A stretch of 64,000 nt of DNA from Ovis canadensis. Taxonomy: Eukaryota; Chordata; Mammalia; Artiodactyla; Bovidae. The stretch's first letter is position 1; every line of letters begins with the position of its first letter. Position numbers and translations under genes: made by a program. This document shows, piece after piece, positions 1 through 12,120 of the stretch. Where the stretch lies: assembly GCF_042477335.2 (NCBI RefSeq), contig NC_091245.1:111262501-111326500 (forward strand), given 5' to 3'. A model generated the notes under the pieces. It was not told the origin of the DNA. It saw only the letters and a list, made by a program, of their open reading frames with translations, and did no database searches.

Positions 1-1480
1 CAGGTCTAGTGGAGAGCCTGAACTCTCACCCCAACCCAGCAGTATCAAGGACTCGATCATCCTGTTGTCAACAGAGTCTGAGCAGAGGACCTAGACTTCC
101 ACCCAAACTGGAAGTAAAGAAGTGGTCACTCTTTCCCTTCAGAACAAAGTCAGAGGAGACCTGCTGAACCATAAGCTTTAAATAGATCCAGAGTCTTGTA
201 ACATAATAGTCAAAATATTGAAGTTTCAATCAACCATCATTCATCATACCAAGACCCAGAAAGGCTTCAAAAGAAATGGAAAAAGACCATCAACAGATAC
301 CAATGCCAACATGACACACATATAGAAATACCTGATAAGGATTTTAAAGAAAACATAAAAATGTTTCAGTGAACAATTACAAACATGCTTGAAACAAATA
401 AACAAAAAAGCTCACAAAAAAAAATGAAAGGGTGAAAGTATTAGTTGCTCAGTCGTGTCTGACTCTTTGTGACCCCATGGACTGTAACCCACAAGGCTTC
501 TCTGTCCATGGAATTTCCCAGGCAAGATTATTGGAGTGGGTTGCCATTTCCTTCTCCAGGGGATCTTCCTGACCCAGGGATAGAAACTGGGGCTCCTACA
601 CTGCAGGCAGATACTTCACTGTCTGAGCCAGCAAGGAAGGGACATCTCAATAAAGAAATAAAAGATAGAGATGAAGAACCAAATAGAAATCTAGGATCTA
701 AAAATACAGTAATCAAAATTAAGGATAAATTCAACAGAAGAATGAAAAGAACAGTAGAAAGAATTTGAATTTGAAGATAGAACAATAGAAAGTATCCAAT
801 CTGAACAACTAAGAAAATCAACTGAGAAATAATGGATAGAGTATAAGGAACAAGACTATAGTAAAAGATCTAATGTTCACGTCTTCAGAGTGCCAGGGAA
901 AGAGGAAAAAGAGGCTGGAACTAAAAAATTACTGGAAGGCATATGACTGAAGTGTCCCAAATTTGTCAAAAGACATAAACCTACAGACCCAAGAATCTGA
1001 GCAAACCCCAAAGAGAAGAAACCAGAAAAATATCCACACTAAGACACATCATAGTCAAGCTGCTGAAAGCAAGAGGCAAAAAAAAAAAAAGTTGAAAGTA
1101 GCCAGAGAGAAACAATGAAAACAATTTGAATGACAGTGGATTTCTCATCAGAAACTGGAGAATGGGAGGAAGTTGCACAATATTTTTCAAGCGCTGAAAG
1201 AAATGAACTGTCAACCTAGGATTCAATATCTATTGAAAACAGTCTTCAGTGATGAAAGAGATATTAAGACATATTCAGAGAAAGGAAAGCTTAAAATTCT
1301 TCACCAGCAGACCTACTCTAAAAGAATAGCTAAAAGAAGTTCTCTAAATTGAAATAGAGTAAAAGAAATATCCTTGGAACAGTAGCAAAGAGGAAAAAAC
1401 ACAGTAGGCAAAAGTATAATAGACTTGTCTTCTTCCCTTGAGTTTTCAAAATTATGTTTGATAGTTGAAGAAAAAAATTA
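1..1480 (+). repeat. old L1 fragment (ORF1 region), split by a SINE
   Basis: A-rich, decayed L1-like sequence. The stretch around 1120-1400 keeps the phrase order of the end of L1 ORF1 (aggregated RNA-binding protein region, 'first methionine to tail' wording lost) and the sequence just after it. It has many stops and no usable ORF. It is interrupted by a reverse Bov-tA at about 432-641. Family assignment is by eye; it looks like an old mammalian L1 rather than a recent ruminant one. Confidence 0.5.
432..641 (-). mobile_element. Bov-tA SINE (reverse)
   Basis: Starts with the reverse BovA tail (gctcagtcgtgtctgactc, then gaccccatggactgta) and ends in the reverse tRNA-like head near 600-641. 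It is inserted in the old L1. Confidence 0.9.
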
Positions 1481-1944
1481 TAATCCTATCTGATATGGTC
1501 ACCAGGATATGATGAAGAGATATTTAAGATACTAAAGGGAGGGTAAAGGAATATCAGTCATAGTTATATAAATCTCTACGTGTGATAATATGACACAGCA
1601 GTGAACACACACACACCTCTATCAAATTCCTGATTACGATGTAGCACTATATTTATGTAAGAAGTAACCATTGGGGGAAACTGCACTTCAGTGGAAGGTA
1701 CTCAAGGCTTCTTATACTACTTGCCAACCTATGCCTGTCTCATCCTTTGAGACTAGTATAATCTTGACCTTAAAACCAAAGGCTTTACAAAAAACCAAAA
1801 CTCAGATTAGTATCCCTTCTGAATATAGATGCAGAAATCCTCAATCGAATACTAGCAAATTGTTTCCAGCACAACACAAAAAAAGGATTATACACTATAA
1901 CCGAGTGGGAGTTAACCTAAGAATGCAAAGTTGATTTAACATTC

Positions 1945-2370
1945 AAAAATTAATTATATGGTACATTCACACAGCAGAGTATTGTTTAGCTATAAAAAGG
2001 AATGGGGTACTGACGTTAGCTGCGACACATTGTTCAGATGAATCTTGAAAAGTTTACGGAAAGTGAAAGAAGCCACATGAAAGACCACAAACTGGATGAT
2101 TCCACTTATATGAAATGTCAGTGGAAGAAGCAAGCCTACAGAGACAAATGTATAGACTGGTGGCTTCCTGGGACTCGGGGATGGAGGGAGTGAAGATGAA
2201 GAGTGACTGCTACTAGGTACAGGGTTGCTATTTAGGGAGGGAAAATGTTACAGATTTAAATTATGGTGATGATAATGGCTCGAAGAAAACTGAAATCTGC
2301 TAAATTTTATATTTAAAGAGTGAATTCTATGAACTGTAAACTATCTCAAAGTTTTTTTTTTTAATCACAA
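1945..2370 (+). repeat. old L1 3' end fragment
   Basis: Reads like the L1 3' UTR of older families: a 'ctataaaaaggaatg' segment, a 'gaagccacatgaaagaccac' segment, then a T-rich stretch near 2352. No ORF. Family not resolved. Confidence 0.5.
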
Positions 2371-2537
2371 AAATTCCTTGCAATCTGTGGATAATTTAAT
2401 AGAGGCAATAGCCCTCATGCATCTCAGAAATTCCTGAGGATACTAATACAACACAGTTCAAGACGTAATAACCTCTCCAGGAAATTGCTAAGTGAGTATA
2501 CTTTGTTTACAAAGGCAAAGAACAGGATGATATCTTT

Positions 2538-2925
2538 GAGAAATCTGCCATATGACTCAGCAACCTCACTCTTGGGCATAAAACCATAATTTCAAAAGAT
2601 ACATGCACCCCAATGTTTAATGCAGCACTTTTTACAATAGCCAGGACATGGAAGCAACCTAAATATTTATCAACAGATGAGTAGATAAAGACAATGTGCC
2701 ACATATATACAATGGCTAAGAATACTACTTAGCCATGAAAAGGAACAAAACTGCCATTTGCAGAGATGTGGATGGCTCTAGAGACTGTCATATAGAGTAA
2801 AGAAAGAGAAAACCAAATATCACTTATTAATGCATATATGTGGAATTTAGAAAAATGGTGCAGGAGAAACTAACACAACATTGTCAAGCAATTATACTCA
2901 AATAAAATTTTTAAAAAATAATAGT
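2538..2925 (+). repeat. L1 3' end fragment
   Basis: Contains the end of L1 ORF2 and the start of the 3' UTR (catgcaccccaatgtttaa, then acaatagccaggacatggaa, then atatgtggaatttagaaa), ending in an A-rich tail near 2905-2920. It is a separate insertion from the fragment just upstream. Confidence 0.75.
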
Positions 2926-3099
2926 GTTTGAACTGAGATGTATTTAGACCTAGAAAAGATATGTTCAATTATCTGAAAATAGATTTATATGCATATTATT
3001 CTTTACCCTATGAGAATGGATAAATGAGGTAGTAGAAAGAGAGAGAGAGAATATATAAGTCTGGATATGGAATTTAGAGTTAGTCCACATGGGTGGGTC

Positions 3100-3275
3100 T
3101 GAGGCCCAATTCTTTCAAAGCCCCAACCTGTCACTTACTGTATGAACTTTGGTGAGATTCTTCATTTCTTTTTCTGAGTGTGGGCTATGGAGTCAGAGAG
3201 CCTGAGTTCCAATCGCAGAATTCCACTCCCCTATGTGAGTCCTAGGACAAATTACTCACACTCCATGCCTAAAAT
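3100..3275 (+). repeat. MIR-like fragment(s)
   Basis: Two short stretches match typical MIR wording (cctgtcacttactgtatgaa; atggagtcagagagcctgag). They are heavily diverged and could be one broken MIR or two. Confidence 0.45.
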
Positions 3276-3301
3276 GTAACATATAATATGACATATCTTG
3301 G

Positions 3302-3415
3302 GAATTCCCTGACCGTCCAATGGTTAAGACTCCATACTTCCACTGTAGGGAACATGGGTTTGATCCCTAGTCAGCAAACTAGGATCCTGCATGCTGCATA
3401 GCACAGCCAAAAAAA
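3302..3415 (+). mobile_element. short tRNA-Glu-derived SINE
   Basis: A tRNA-Glu-like head (ttccctgaccgtccaatgg, then gggtttgatccctagtcag) is followed by a short body and an A-rich tail at about 3408-3423. It is the same type as the unit at 50183-50315. Confidence 0.7.
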
Positions 3416-3507
3416 AAGAAAAATATACATATATACATATTATATATACACATATGCACACATATTTCAGTAATTTGAACTGAAAGGTATTTGGACCTAG
3501 GAAGGCT

Positions 3508-3545
3508 GTGGTGTGTGTGTGGTGTGTGTGCGTGCGTGTGTGTGT
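3508..3545. repeat. imperfect (GT)n microsatellite
   Basis: Interrupted GT/GC dinucleotide tract of about 38 bp, with gg and cg interruptions. Confidence 0.85.
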
Positions 3546-4654
3546 TACCCAACTCATAGAGTTACTATGAAGATTAAAAAACTGAACACATATAAACAAC
3601 CCAGAGCAGTATTTATCTCATAAATTAGCTGTACCCATAGTGATCATAGCAGTAGCAGTAGTGGTAAAATGGGGAAAACGGTGCTTACAAAAGTATTACA
3701 CACCTCAATTTAGAAAACACATGTAAAATACAAGTTTTTAAGTTAATTAATATATAATTTTAAAAAAGTATTATTAAGTAATGTGATTTTCTGCTACAAA
3801 GTTTGTCACATCCTAGACCTTCAAATAGTTTCCTTCCCCTCAGTGTCACCTGCCCACCACCAGCACCCTCCACACACAGACACGCACATGCACACACCAG
3901 CAGTAGCAGACTGCACTGTGGACTGGTAGCTTCTAAATCTGCTTTTATAAACATGTGGTTTGTGTGCTGGGCTCATCTTTTGGCTCATGAGCTAAGGCTC
4001 ATCTCTTCTGCCATGCTCTCTCTTCTTCCAAAGGCACTTGGTCCCCTTCACAAAGACTTTGTTTGACTTACTGTTGGGTTTGCTGAAGCTGCTTTCTCCC
4101 TTAATCCGTTTCTTATAGGTTGAAAAACAGGGAGTAGTAGGAGAACGTGGACTAAGCTAGAGGGATCTGTTGGAAGAAAGAGCCCATGGAATTTTTCTTT
4201 CCTAGCAAGTTTTTTTCTCTTTTTCACCTTGAGATAAAGAAAGACTGTAAGGTGGCCAGAGGAAATAAGACCAGATTCTTCTACTGGCTACAGAACACAA
4301 AGAAAAATACAAACACAAGGCCTTGTACTTTGTAGATGCTCATAAGTTCATCCATCCAAAGTTGTGTTAAGAGCCCCGTGCCAGGTACCAGGAATAGAGA
4401 GATGGATGCAGCATGCCTGTCCTTCAGGTTCCTTCAAATCTGAGCTAGCCATGCCATTCCCTTTGCTTACCATCATCCTTCTCACCCTACTCAACTTCAA
4501 CTCACTTAGTTGAGCACTCTAATCCTTCACTGTGACTTCATCCTCTCCTGAATTACAGCAGGTAGAACTGAGTGCTCATTCCTTTGTGCACAAACTCTCC
4601 CTCAACACCCTCTACCACCCTCGTCTCCCTAGTTGTGTGCCCATCCCAGCTTCT

Positions 4655-4978
4655 GCATACAGACACTCCTCAGAGATACTGTGAATCCAGTTCCAGATCA
4701 CCAAAATAAAATGAATACCACAATAAAGGGATCCACACAAATTTTTTGGTTTCTCAAGAACATATCAATGCTATGTTTACACTAGGCTGTATTTTATTAA
4801 GTGTGCAAATATGTTTAGAAAAACAATGTACATAGCTTAATTAAAAAGGAATCCAACTGGGAAAACGGTGCTGACTGACTTGCTCAACATAGGTTGCTGC
4901 AAACCTTCAATTTGTAAGAAAGAAAACACAGTATCTTCAAAGCACAATAAAGCAAAGAGCAATGAAGAAATATGCCTA
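4655..4978. mobile_element. Tigger-like DNA transposon remnant
   Basis: The left end reads cctcagagatactgtgaatc, then a 'caataaagggatccacacaa' stretch and 'attttttggtttctcaagaa'. The right end contains caaaccttcaatttgtaaga and cacaataaagcaaagagcaa. This is the order of a TcMar-Tigger element with related ends. No transposase ORF remains. Assignment to a particular Tigger subfamily was not attempted. Confidence 0.65.
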
Positions 4979-5274
4979 ATTTTTTATGTGGTGGTCTCTC
5001 TCTTGAGAGCCTGAGTTCCTTAGGGATACAGAATCTATCTCCTTAGGACAGTGATTGACACATTATAAATACTCAGCACCTAGATTTTGAGTGAAAGTAT
5101 GACAAATTTTCTGCTAAAAGATACATATACATCCCTAATAGAATACACCATGATAAATAATACTAAAATACTTAAAATATGTGCAAACAACTATGTCAGC
5201 AGACAGAAAGGAGCAACTAGTGCTGCCTGCTTTGGGCAGGAGTGGAAGAGAGAAGAGCTGTTAGTGATGCTGAT

Positions 5275-5565
5275 CATGATCAGTCCTGAATATTCCTTGG
5301 AAGGACTGATGCTGAAGCTGAAGCTCCAATACGTGGGCCACCTGATGCGAAGAACTGACTCATTGGAAAAGACCCTGATGCTAGGAAAGACTGAAGGCAG
5401 GAGGAGAAGAGGATGACAGAGGATGAGATGGTTGGATGGCATCACCAACTCAATGGACATGAGTTTGAGCAAACTCCAGGAGTTGGTGATGGACAGGGAA
5501 GCCTGACGTGCTGTGGGGTCGCACATAGTCAGACACGACAGAGTGACTGAACTAAATGATGATGA
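5275..5565 (+). mobile_element. BovB LINE 3' tail fragment
   Basis: A BovB 3' segment: 'atcagtcctgaatattcctt', 'gatgctgaagctgaagctcc', 'actcattggaaaagaccctg' and 'gatggttggatggcatcacc'. It ends in a short (ATG)n-type tail near 5552-5568. The open frame over part of it is a repeat ORF, not a host gene. Confidence 0.9.
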
Positions 5566-5721
5566 TGAAGGCAGCTCTGATCAATATATTTTCTATTATG
5601 CACTCTTGTCACTCCTCTCTAGCCACACAGGACTTCCTGTCATTTCTCAAACATTCTGGGATTTCCCTGACTTAAGCTTTTGAACTGTTTTGTGATGATT
5701 TGGATCAAGGTGTATTTATAG

Positions 5722-5761
<40 letters not shown>

Positions 5762-6889
5762 ATGCATATAGCATCACAAATATACTACTTACTATGGGTC
5801 TGAGTCAAAATAGCTTTACAAAACCCTAGTCTAGAGCAATCAATATTTATCTTTGGCAGATCAGAGACTTCTCTGAAAATCTGATGAAAAATGCACATGT
5901 GCCCATGCTCACAATACTTTGCACACATTTTCAGAGAGTTCACAAATGCCTTTAAACCTATTCAAGAACCCCTTAAGGATCTGTGGTCTTCAGCTTCAGA
6001 ACTGCCCTTTATGGTACATCGGGTGCTGATCCTAAGACACTGGCATCACCTGTTAATCCTCCCAGTCTCCTGTGTGAAACAAACGAGAAATTCCAGGAGA
6101 AGGCAACCACCAATGCCTGAGACGCTTGACCTTAAGCAGTCTGTTGAAGAAAGGAAAATCACACATGGCCAAAATGTACCTCAATCCTAATTTTGAGGTT
6201 AAAAATATGACAAGAGTTCTCAAAATGAAATATGGAAAGACTGACCTTGGAGTTGATATAGCAATGTGTCATTTATATCCAAAATATAGGAATGTGTAAA
6301 AATAGATGTCACTATACTAGCTTTTTCCAACAAATTTTCTAGTTCTAACAGTAGAAGTATATAAAATTTCTTAATTAAACACATAACCACCCATCTAAGA
6401 AAAAAACTGTAATATATGAACAAAGAAGAGATCTTCAGAGCAAGAACTCTACTGGGAAAAAACATGGGACAGAAATAAACTTATAGCCCACACTTACCTA
6501 GCAGAAGGGAAAATGGGCATTGATATAAGTTTAATTTATTGGAAAATGCTAGCAAAGAGCAATCAAAGTCACTTGCCCAGAATTAACCACATCTACTCCA
6601 AATAGCTACCGCATAGCCACTATGGAATTAACAATTCTCAAAGGCTTTAGAGGAACAAGAAGATAAACTTTTTAAAAAGTGTTCTAAATGAAGACATCAT
6701 TGCTTGAGAAGAGACACCCCCCTGTTCTCTCTGTGCCATTTCCAAGGCTATAATAATACTGTCACTTTAAAGGGACTTTTCCTCCTATAAAACTAGAGGA
6801 TACTCCACCTAAATACACACTTTAAGTGGGGATGGATTCATGGAAAGGTCTCTCTCGTTGCAACTGTTTTTCAATCAGCAAATGGTTAA
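5566..6889. other. stretch with no recognised gene
   Basis: Apart from the TG microsatellite at 5725-5756 I see no gene or clearly assignable repeat. The 99-codon open frame at 5891-6190 has no recognisable domain and no supporting signals. Confidence 0.5.
5725..5756. repeat. (TG)16 microsatellite
   Basis: Sixteen uninterrupted TG units, followed by a short catgcatgcatata stretch. Uninterrupted tracts of this length are usually length-polymorphic. Confidence 0.97.
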
Positions 6890-6892
6890 GGA

Positions 6893-7052
6893 GGTGAGTG
6901 AGTGAGTGAAAGTCGCTCAGTCATATCCAACACTTTGCGACCCCATGGACTGTAGCCCACCAGGCTCTCCTCTGTCCATGGGATTCTCCAGGCAAGAATA
7001 ATGGAGTGGGTTGCCATTCCTTTCTCCAGGGGATCTTCCCAAACCAGGGATG
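6893..7052 (-). mobile_element. Bov-tA SINE (reverse, partial)
   Basis: Reverse BovA body from 'gctcagtcatatccaacac' through 'ttctccaggggatcttccc'. The tRNA-like head is mostly missing. A short gtga repeat marks the tail side near 6894-6910. Confidence 0.88.
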
Positions 7053-9210
7053 GTGAAGGAAAGTCTTTTTGAAATAGCTATTAAGGATCATATAACTGAG
7101 ATCATGGGAGTGGGGAAGGTCTCAGGTGGTCCATGCGATTCTTTAACTGAAGTCACTGCTGTCACTGTCACTACGTCTGTGCCACGCACGGACAAAAGTC
7201 AAGCAGCAAGTGGTCAAGGGAAGTGGAAGCCAGGAGGATTTTCAGTTAACATGCTCTTCCATAAAAAGAAGTCATCAAAGTTCTCCTGGAGTATTACCGT
7301 CTCTGTAGTCATGTGCACCCCGATCAGAAAGCCTGGCTCCTGCCTTCTTTATGGAGAATAAGTAGAAAAGCAGGCTAAGTCTGTGAACCAGCTCACAACA
7401 CAGCTTTCTGTTTGGTCTACTCGTGAGCTGTGAAATGTCTGTAAGCAGGAAAAAACACTGGCCAGGACTAAAGGTCTCCTGATGAAATGAGTCAAGCTGT
7501 TAAGTAATGCTTGTGTCCACAACTCTGCACATGGTATCCTTGGCCTCTGTGTACCCAGCACTGTGAACAGCAAGGTCCAACAGCATATGACAATGGTGTA
7601 GATCTCTGAGATGGTCTATGTCCTACTGAATTGACCAGTTCTGGCTTGAGTTAAGTGACAGAGGCACAACCACACCAGACAATGACCACGCTGAGGTGGG
7701 ACACACAGGAGGCAAAGCCCCGAGCTGAGGCAATCCAAAGCCTAGTGGAAGTGATGAGGGCGTTGATGCAAGCCCAGGAACGCCTGAACGTATGTGTGGG
7801 AAATAAATGGTTTATGTCATGGATAGGAGTGGCAATAAAGGAAAGTTTAATATCCTTTAGCATCACAGAAGTATAAACGGAGAAGAGATGATATCTAGAT
7901 AACTACTACACCTGGGCCAATACTAAATAAAACACACACCAATGGGGCACACACCCTCTTGTTCACAAACTCTACATCTCAGGGATTTTCACATGACCGC
8001 ACAACAGCTGGTGGTGGTGAAGAAGACAAAAAACAGAAAGAAGGACATAGACAATGTGGTTAGAGCCAGGACAGGGCTGCTCCCTGATGAAGTGAAGATA
8101 ATGACAACAGCACTCACAAAGCTGGAGAGGCCCAGCCAGGTGAGCTCTGCCAGCTTCTGTGAGGCTCTTTCTCTGCATTCTGCAGTTTTACGGATGTGAA
8201 TTAAATGGCTGAACAAGGGAAAATTCTCTTGTCCTGACATGGACTCTAGGTCCTAGGCAGAAACATGGCATAGGGCAGAACAAGAGGACAAGCGCGGAAC
8301 AAGACAGCTTGGGCTAAGACCTCTGCCAGCGCCCAGCTGAGACACCTCCCCCTGTTTTCTCAATGCGTGTGTTCTCTGTAAAACTATAGACTCAGAAGTA
8401 TATTCCTATATAGAGGGAGTCTTCACTTCAACAGACTTAAGACTCAGTTACACTGAGTTCCTGCCATTATTTTTTTTCTTCTTTTCATAGCACCTCCCCA
8501 AGATGCTATACTCACAAAGGGTTGATGAACAAACAGCAAGGAGATGCTTATGGCCAATGGGTTATAAGGAATAGAAAGAAAATAATTCTAATGGATCAAA
8601 AAATCCACTTCATCAATCAAGGTGTATTTTTATAAATATGAGAATGGAGATGAGTGATTCTAAATAAATGAGTGATAATTCAGGGATGTAAAGGACAAAG
8701 GCCGAGAAATGAATACTGTGACATTCTGGAGGGGCATGACAGTTGAATTCTGAATTCAGACGTGAGATTTCATTGAGGGAGGCTGATCTAGACAGAGGGC
8801 TGAACCCAAAAGTTGATAGGAGATGACAAATTTATCAGGCAGCTTCTTTTACCAACAAACCCTGAAACTACAAACAGAGAACTGAGATCAAGGGAAGACT
8901 CCTGTATCAGCAAGACCTGGAAAGGAAGAGGTGGGTTTGTGATGCTGCCAGAATTGGGAAGGGGAGGCAGGAGTCAGCCAACAGCTGCCTGGAGCCTGGC
9001 ATTTAGAGTCTGAAATAGCTTCTTTAGTGGAAAGGTCAGTCATAATCTCAGGTGAACACTGATTTTTCTCTGTCATTGGATGAAATGTTATGGGGTGAGA
9101 AGCAGAAACACAATAGCCTCTCTGTCAAAAACAGACAATCTATAATCTGCATGGAAAACACACAATGGATCCCAAGTCCCCTATAGAAATCTTGCTTCTT
9201 TCCTTTTGTT
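7053..9210. other. unassigned stretch with exon-like pieces
   Basis: No gene or repeat recognised. Two segments look superficially like exons because an open frame ends at a good donor: about 7655-7788 (before gtatgtgtgg) and about 7983-8140 (before gtgagctctg, preceded by an acceptor-like catctcag). Neither gives a protein I recognise, and flanking frames contain stops. Confidence 0.35.
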
Positions 9211-9214
9211 CCTT

Positions 9215-10560
9215 GTCAGAATTACTGCGCAGGTTCCTAAGGAAAGGAAGACCTCCCTTTTCCTCCCTCCATCATCACCTGCAACCTGGCTTCTGCCACA
9301 TTCACTTTAAGGAAATTGCTCTTTCAAAGGTCACCGATGATGTTTTTATTGCTAAATCCAGCATCCTCTCTACTAAGATCTGATGCATTTAGTACCAGTG
9401 GACACTGCCTCCTAGAAACTTGCACTAACTTGGTTTCCATGACACTATACACTCCATCCTTCTCTCTGTCAAACAGTGTTTTTTTGTCTCTCTCTCTGAC
9501 TCTTCTCTTGCTTCCAACTCCATAAAAGCAAATGCTCCCCTACATCAATGCGTGGTTCCCTGACCTTTGCTCTCCTCTCCCTTCCACTGAAAGAGATCAC
9601 CTATTTTCGTTTCATCATCACTTATACGTTGATTCCTCTGAAGCTTGTATTTCTAATCCCAAGTGGCACTCACATATGTCAAATTCTCCACTGGCCTGTT
9701 CTATATGTAGATCACACTATCATTTCAAATTTAGCATTTTAGGAATCAAAATAATCATTTACCCTGTGCCTCTTCCAAATGAACATCCTCTCAATTGTTT
9801 TATCTGCATTAAAAGGACCATGTTTTTCCAAATTATATGTAATCAAAAATGTAGAGTAAAACCTAATTCAGTTCCATATTCTATTTATCTTTTTTTTTTT
9901 AATCTCAGGTTTGCCCTTTTACTTTTACCGTAAGACCCTGCCACCAGTCTGAAATTGTTTACCTTTGATTTTATTCAATCAGCTCTCAGGATGATGATCA
10001 GTTACTCTTAATGTCTCCACTGCCTCTTTTCATCTACTACAAATGCATGCCCTTGAGTTTCCTTACGGCCAACAGAACACATGCAAATAATTCTTTGTTC
10101 ACACCAAAATCTGTACTCTTCTCCAACCTCATATTCTTTTCTCCCATCAGTCTCTTCCTTTCCAGTCTTTCCCAGGGGTTACTGCAACTTTATGTCTTCT
10201 ATAAATACCCCAGGCCTTAGAAAGTATCTTTCAAGTATTTTTTAATCCCTTGGTAACTGAAAGGAGCCTGGCGGGCTACAGTTCTTGGGGTTGCAAAGAA
10301 TCAAACACAACTGAGCAATTAACACACAAGACACGACTTTCAGTCACATGCACGCCTCTGCCTTTTTCCAAATCTGAGTTTATGCCATGCCCTTTCTGTG
10401 GCACTGCCAGTGCTCTATTCTCCCATCCTCTCCAAAGGCACATTTATTGTGTGCCAGCTGAGGGCATCAGGACAATACTGCTTGAGGCACACCAGTGACC
10501 TGCCTCTTTCCAGTGCTTTCCATCTTTACTCCCCTATCCTCGGCCTTTCCAGAGCTACCC
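9215..10560 (+). repeat. L2 LINE fragment
   Basis: Decayed L2 (CR1-clade) sequence: ctttcaaaggtcaccgatga, 'attgctaaatccagcatcct' and 'ggtttccatgacactataca' follow the order of the L2 reverse transcriptase region. Further pyrimidine-rich L2-like sequence continues to about 10560. Frames are broken throughout. A small BovA piece lies inside at 10254-10325. Confidence 0.6.
10254..10325 (+). mobile_element. BovA-type SINE fragment
   Basis: Short piece with 'ggagcctggcgggctacag' and 'aacacaactgagcaatta', the 3' part of a Bov-tA/BovA unit. Head missing. Confidence 0.75.
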
Positions 10561-10903
10561 AGACAGGAACCAGAACTTCTCACCTAAACTTTCACTGGCA
10601 AGAAGGCACCCAGAAGCCTCTCAGCAACCACATGGATTGGTTCACCTTGAAAACTCGACCCGGTTCTAAAGACTCAGGATTCATTGTCCTATATTCTGAC
10701 ATCAGGACCTTCCTTCCTGCAACAGAAAAAATCCAGAATTTCCACTTTGACTACTACCGAAGCTCAGGCTGTTTTCTTCCAAGGACTAGGAAACATATTC
10801 CAGAGAAGGAAATTAAAGAACAGAATCAGGCCCCGCCTCTCCTTCTGTTTTCCTGTTCTACTCTCAAACCTACTTTCTAGCCCTGCTGGTCTTTTCACAG
10901 GGA

Positions 10904-11566
10904 CTGAACATACTCTGCATTCAGATGCTTATATCTTTCCTTTTCTCCTTGGCTTTTCGCTTCTCTTCTTTTCACAGCTATTTGTAAGGCTTCCCCAGAC
11001 AGCCATTTTGCTTTTTTGCATTTCTTTTCCATGTGGATGATCTTGATCCCTGTCTCCTGTACAATGTCACGAACCTCATTCCATAGTTCATCAGGCACTC
11101 TATCTATCAGAGCTAGCTATGGTTTTTCCAGTGGTCATGTAAGGATGAGAGAGTTGGACTGTGAAGAAGGCTGAGCGCCGAAGAATTGATGCTTTTGAAC
11201 TGTGGTGTTGGAGAAGACTCTTGAGAGTCCCTTGGACTGCTAGGAGATCCAACCAGTCCATTCTGAAGGAGATCAACCCTGGGATTTCTTTGGAAGGAAT
11301 GATGCTAAAGCTGAAACTCCAGTACTGTGGGCACCTCATGTGAAGAGCTGACTCATTGGAAAAGACTTTGATGCTGGGAGGGATTGGGGGCAGGAGAAGA
11401 AGGGGACGACAGAGGATGAGATGGCTGGATGGCATCACTGACTTGATGGACGTGAGTCTGAGTGAACTCGAGAGTTGGTGATGGACAAGCAGGCTTGGCG
11501 TACTGTGATTCATGGGGTCGCAAAGAGTCGGACACGACTGAGCAACTGAACTGACCTGAACATACT
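10904..11566 (+). mobile_element. BovB LINE copy with 5' inversion (twin priming)
   Basis: The left part, about 10915-11110, is BovB on the minus strand: the reverse frame at 10895-11098 has the ELWNEVRDIVQETG and KKAKWLSGEALQIA motifs of the BovB linker before the reverse transcriptase. The right part, about 11111-11555, is the BovB 3' end on the plus strand (tatggtttttccagtggtca through cacgactgagcaactgaac). The whole is flanked by an 11-bp direct repeat ctgaacatact at 10904-10914 and 11556-11566. Central BovB sequence is missing between the two parts. This order, with a single TSD around both parts, is the signature of one insertion by twin priming. Confidence 0.88.
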
Positions 11567-11900
11567 ATTTTCACATCCAGCTACAAACTCTGGCACTCGA
11601 TCCCAGTAGCCATATTCCTAGGCCAGCTCCACACCCACATCTCCCATTAGAGGGGACTCTTTCACATTGATTTCCAAACCATCTTTGGTTGACAGAATGA
11701 TATTTCATAATTTCTGATGAAAACTAGAAACAATTGGTGAACCCTATATTCTCTAAATTTCATGGCATACATCAACTAACATATGGGAAGGGGAAGAGCC
11801 TAGTACCTGGATTCCCAGTAAAAGTTGCATCCCATTTCCTATTTCCAGCAGATCTTCTTATGTTACTTAAGTGGATTCGTGGTTTTGGTTGCTACTAAAA

Positions 11901-11985
11901 TGTCTTCCCTGGTGGTCCAGTGGCTAAGAATCCATGCTCCCAGTGCAGGGGGCCTGGGTTCGATCTCTGGTCAGGGAATTATATC
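11901..11985 (+). mobile_element. tRNA-Glu-derived SINE head
   Basis: A CHR-type head (cttccctggtggtccagtgg, then gggttcgatctctggtcagg) without the usual CHR body. It directly precedes a closer tRNA-Glu match. Confidence 0.75.
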
Positions 11986-11994
11986 TTTTGACGC

Positions 11995-12066
11995 TCCCTT
12001 GTGGTCTAGTGGTTAGGATTTGGCACTCTCACCGTGGCAGCCCGGGTTCGATTCCCGGTCAGGGAA
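11995..12066 (+). pseudogene. tRNA-Glu(CTC)-like sequence
   Basis: 72 bp with the layout of a tRNA-Glu gene. The A box (tggtctagtgg, 12002-12012) and B box (ggttcgattcc, 12045-12055) are intact, the anticodon CTC is at 12028-12030, and the T arm is intact. The acceptor stem has one mismatch (T at position 6 against C). The anticodon stem has two mismatches and two G-T pairs, and no run of four T follows as a terminator. It is much closer to a real tRNA than the neighbouring SINE heads, but the stem damage favours a pseudogene. Confidence 0.7.
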
Positions 12067-12120
12067 GCCTTTCTTCTTCCTCTCCGCCTGCCACCTCGCC
12101 CATGACCCTCCTACCATTTA

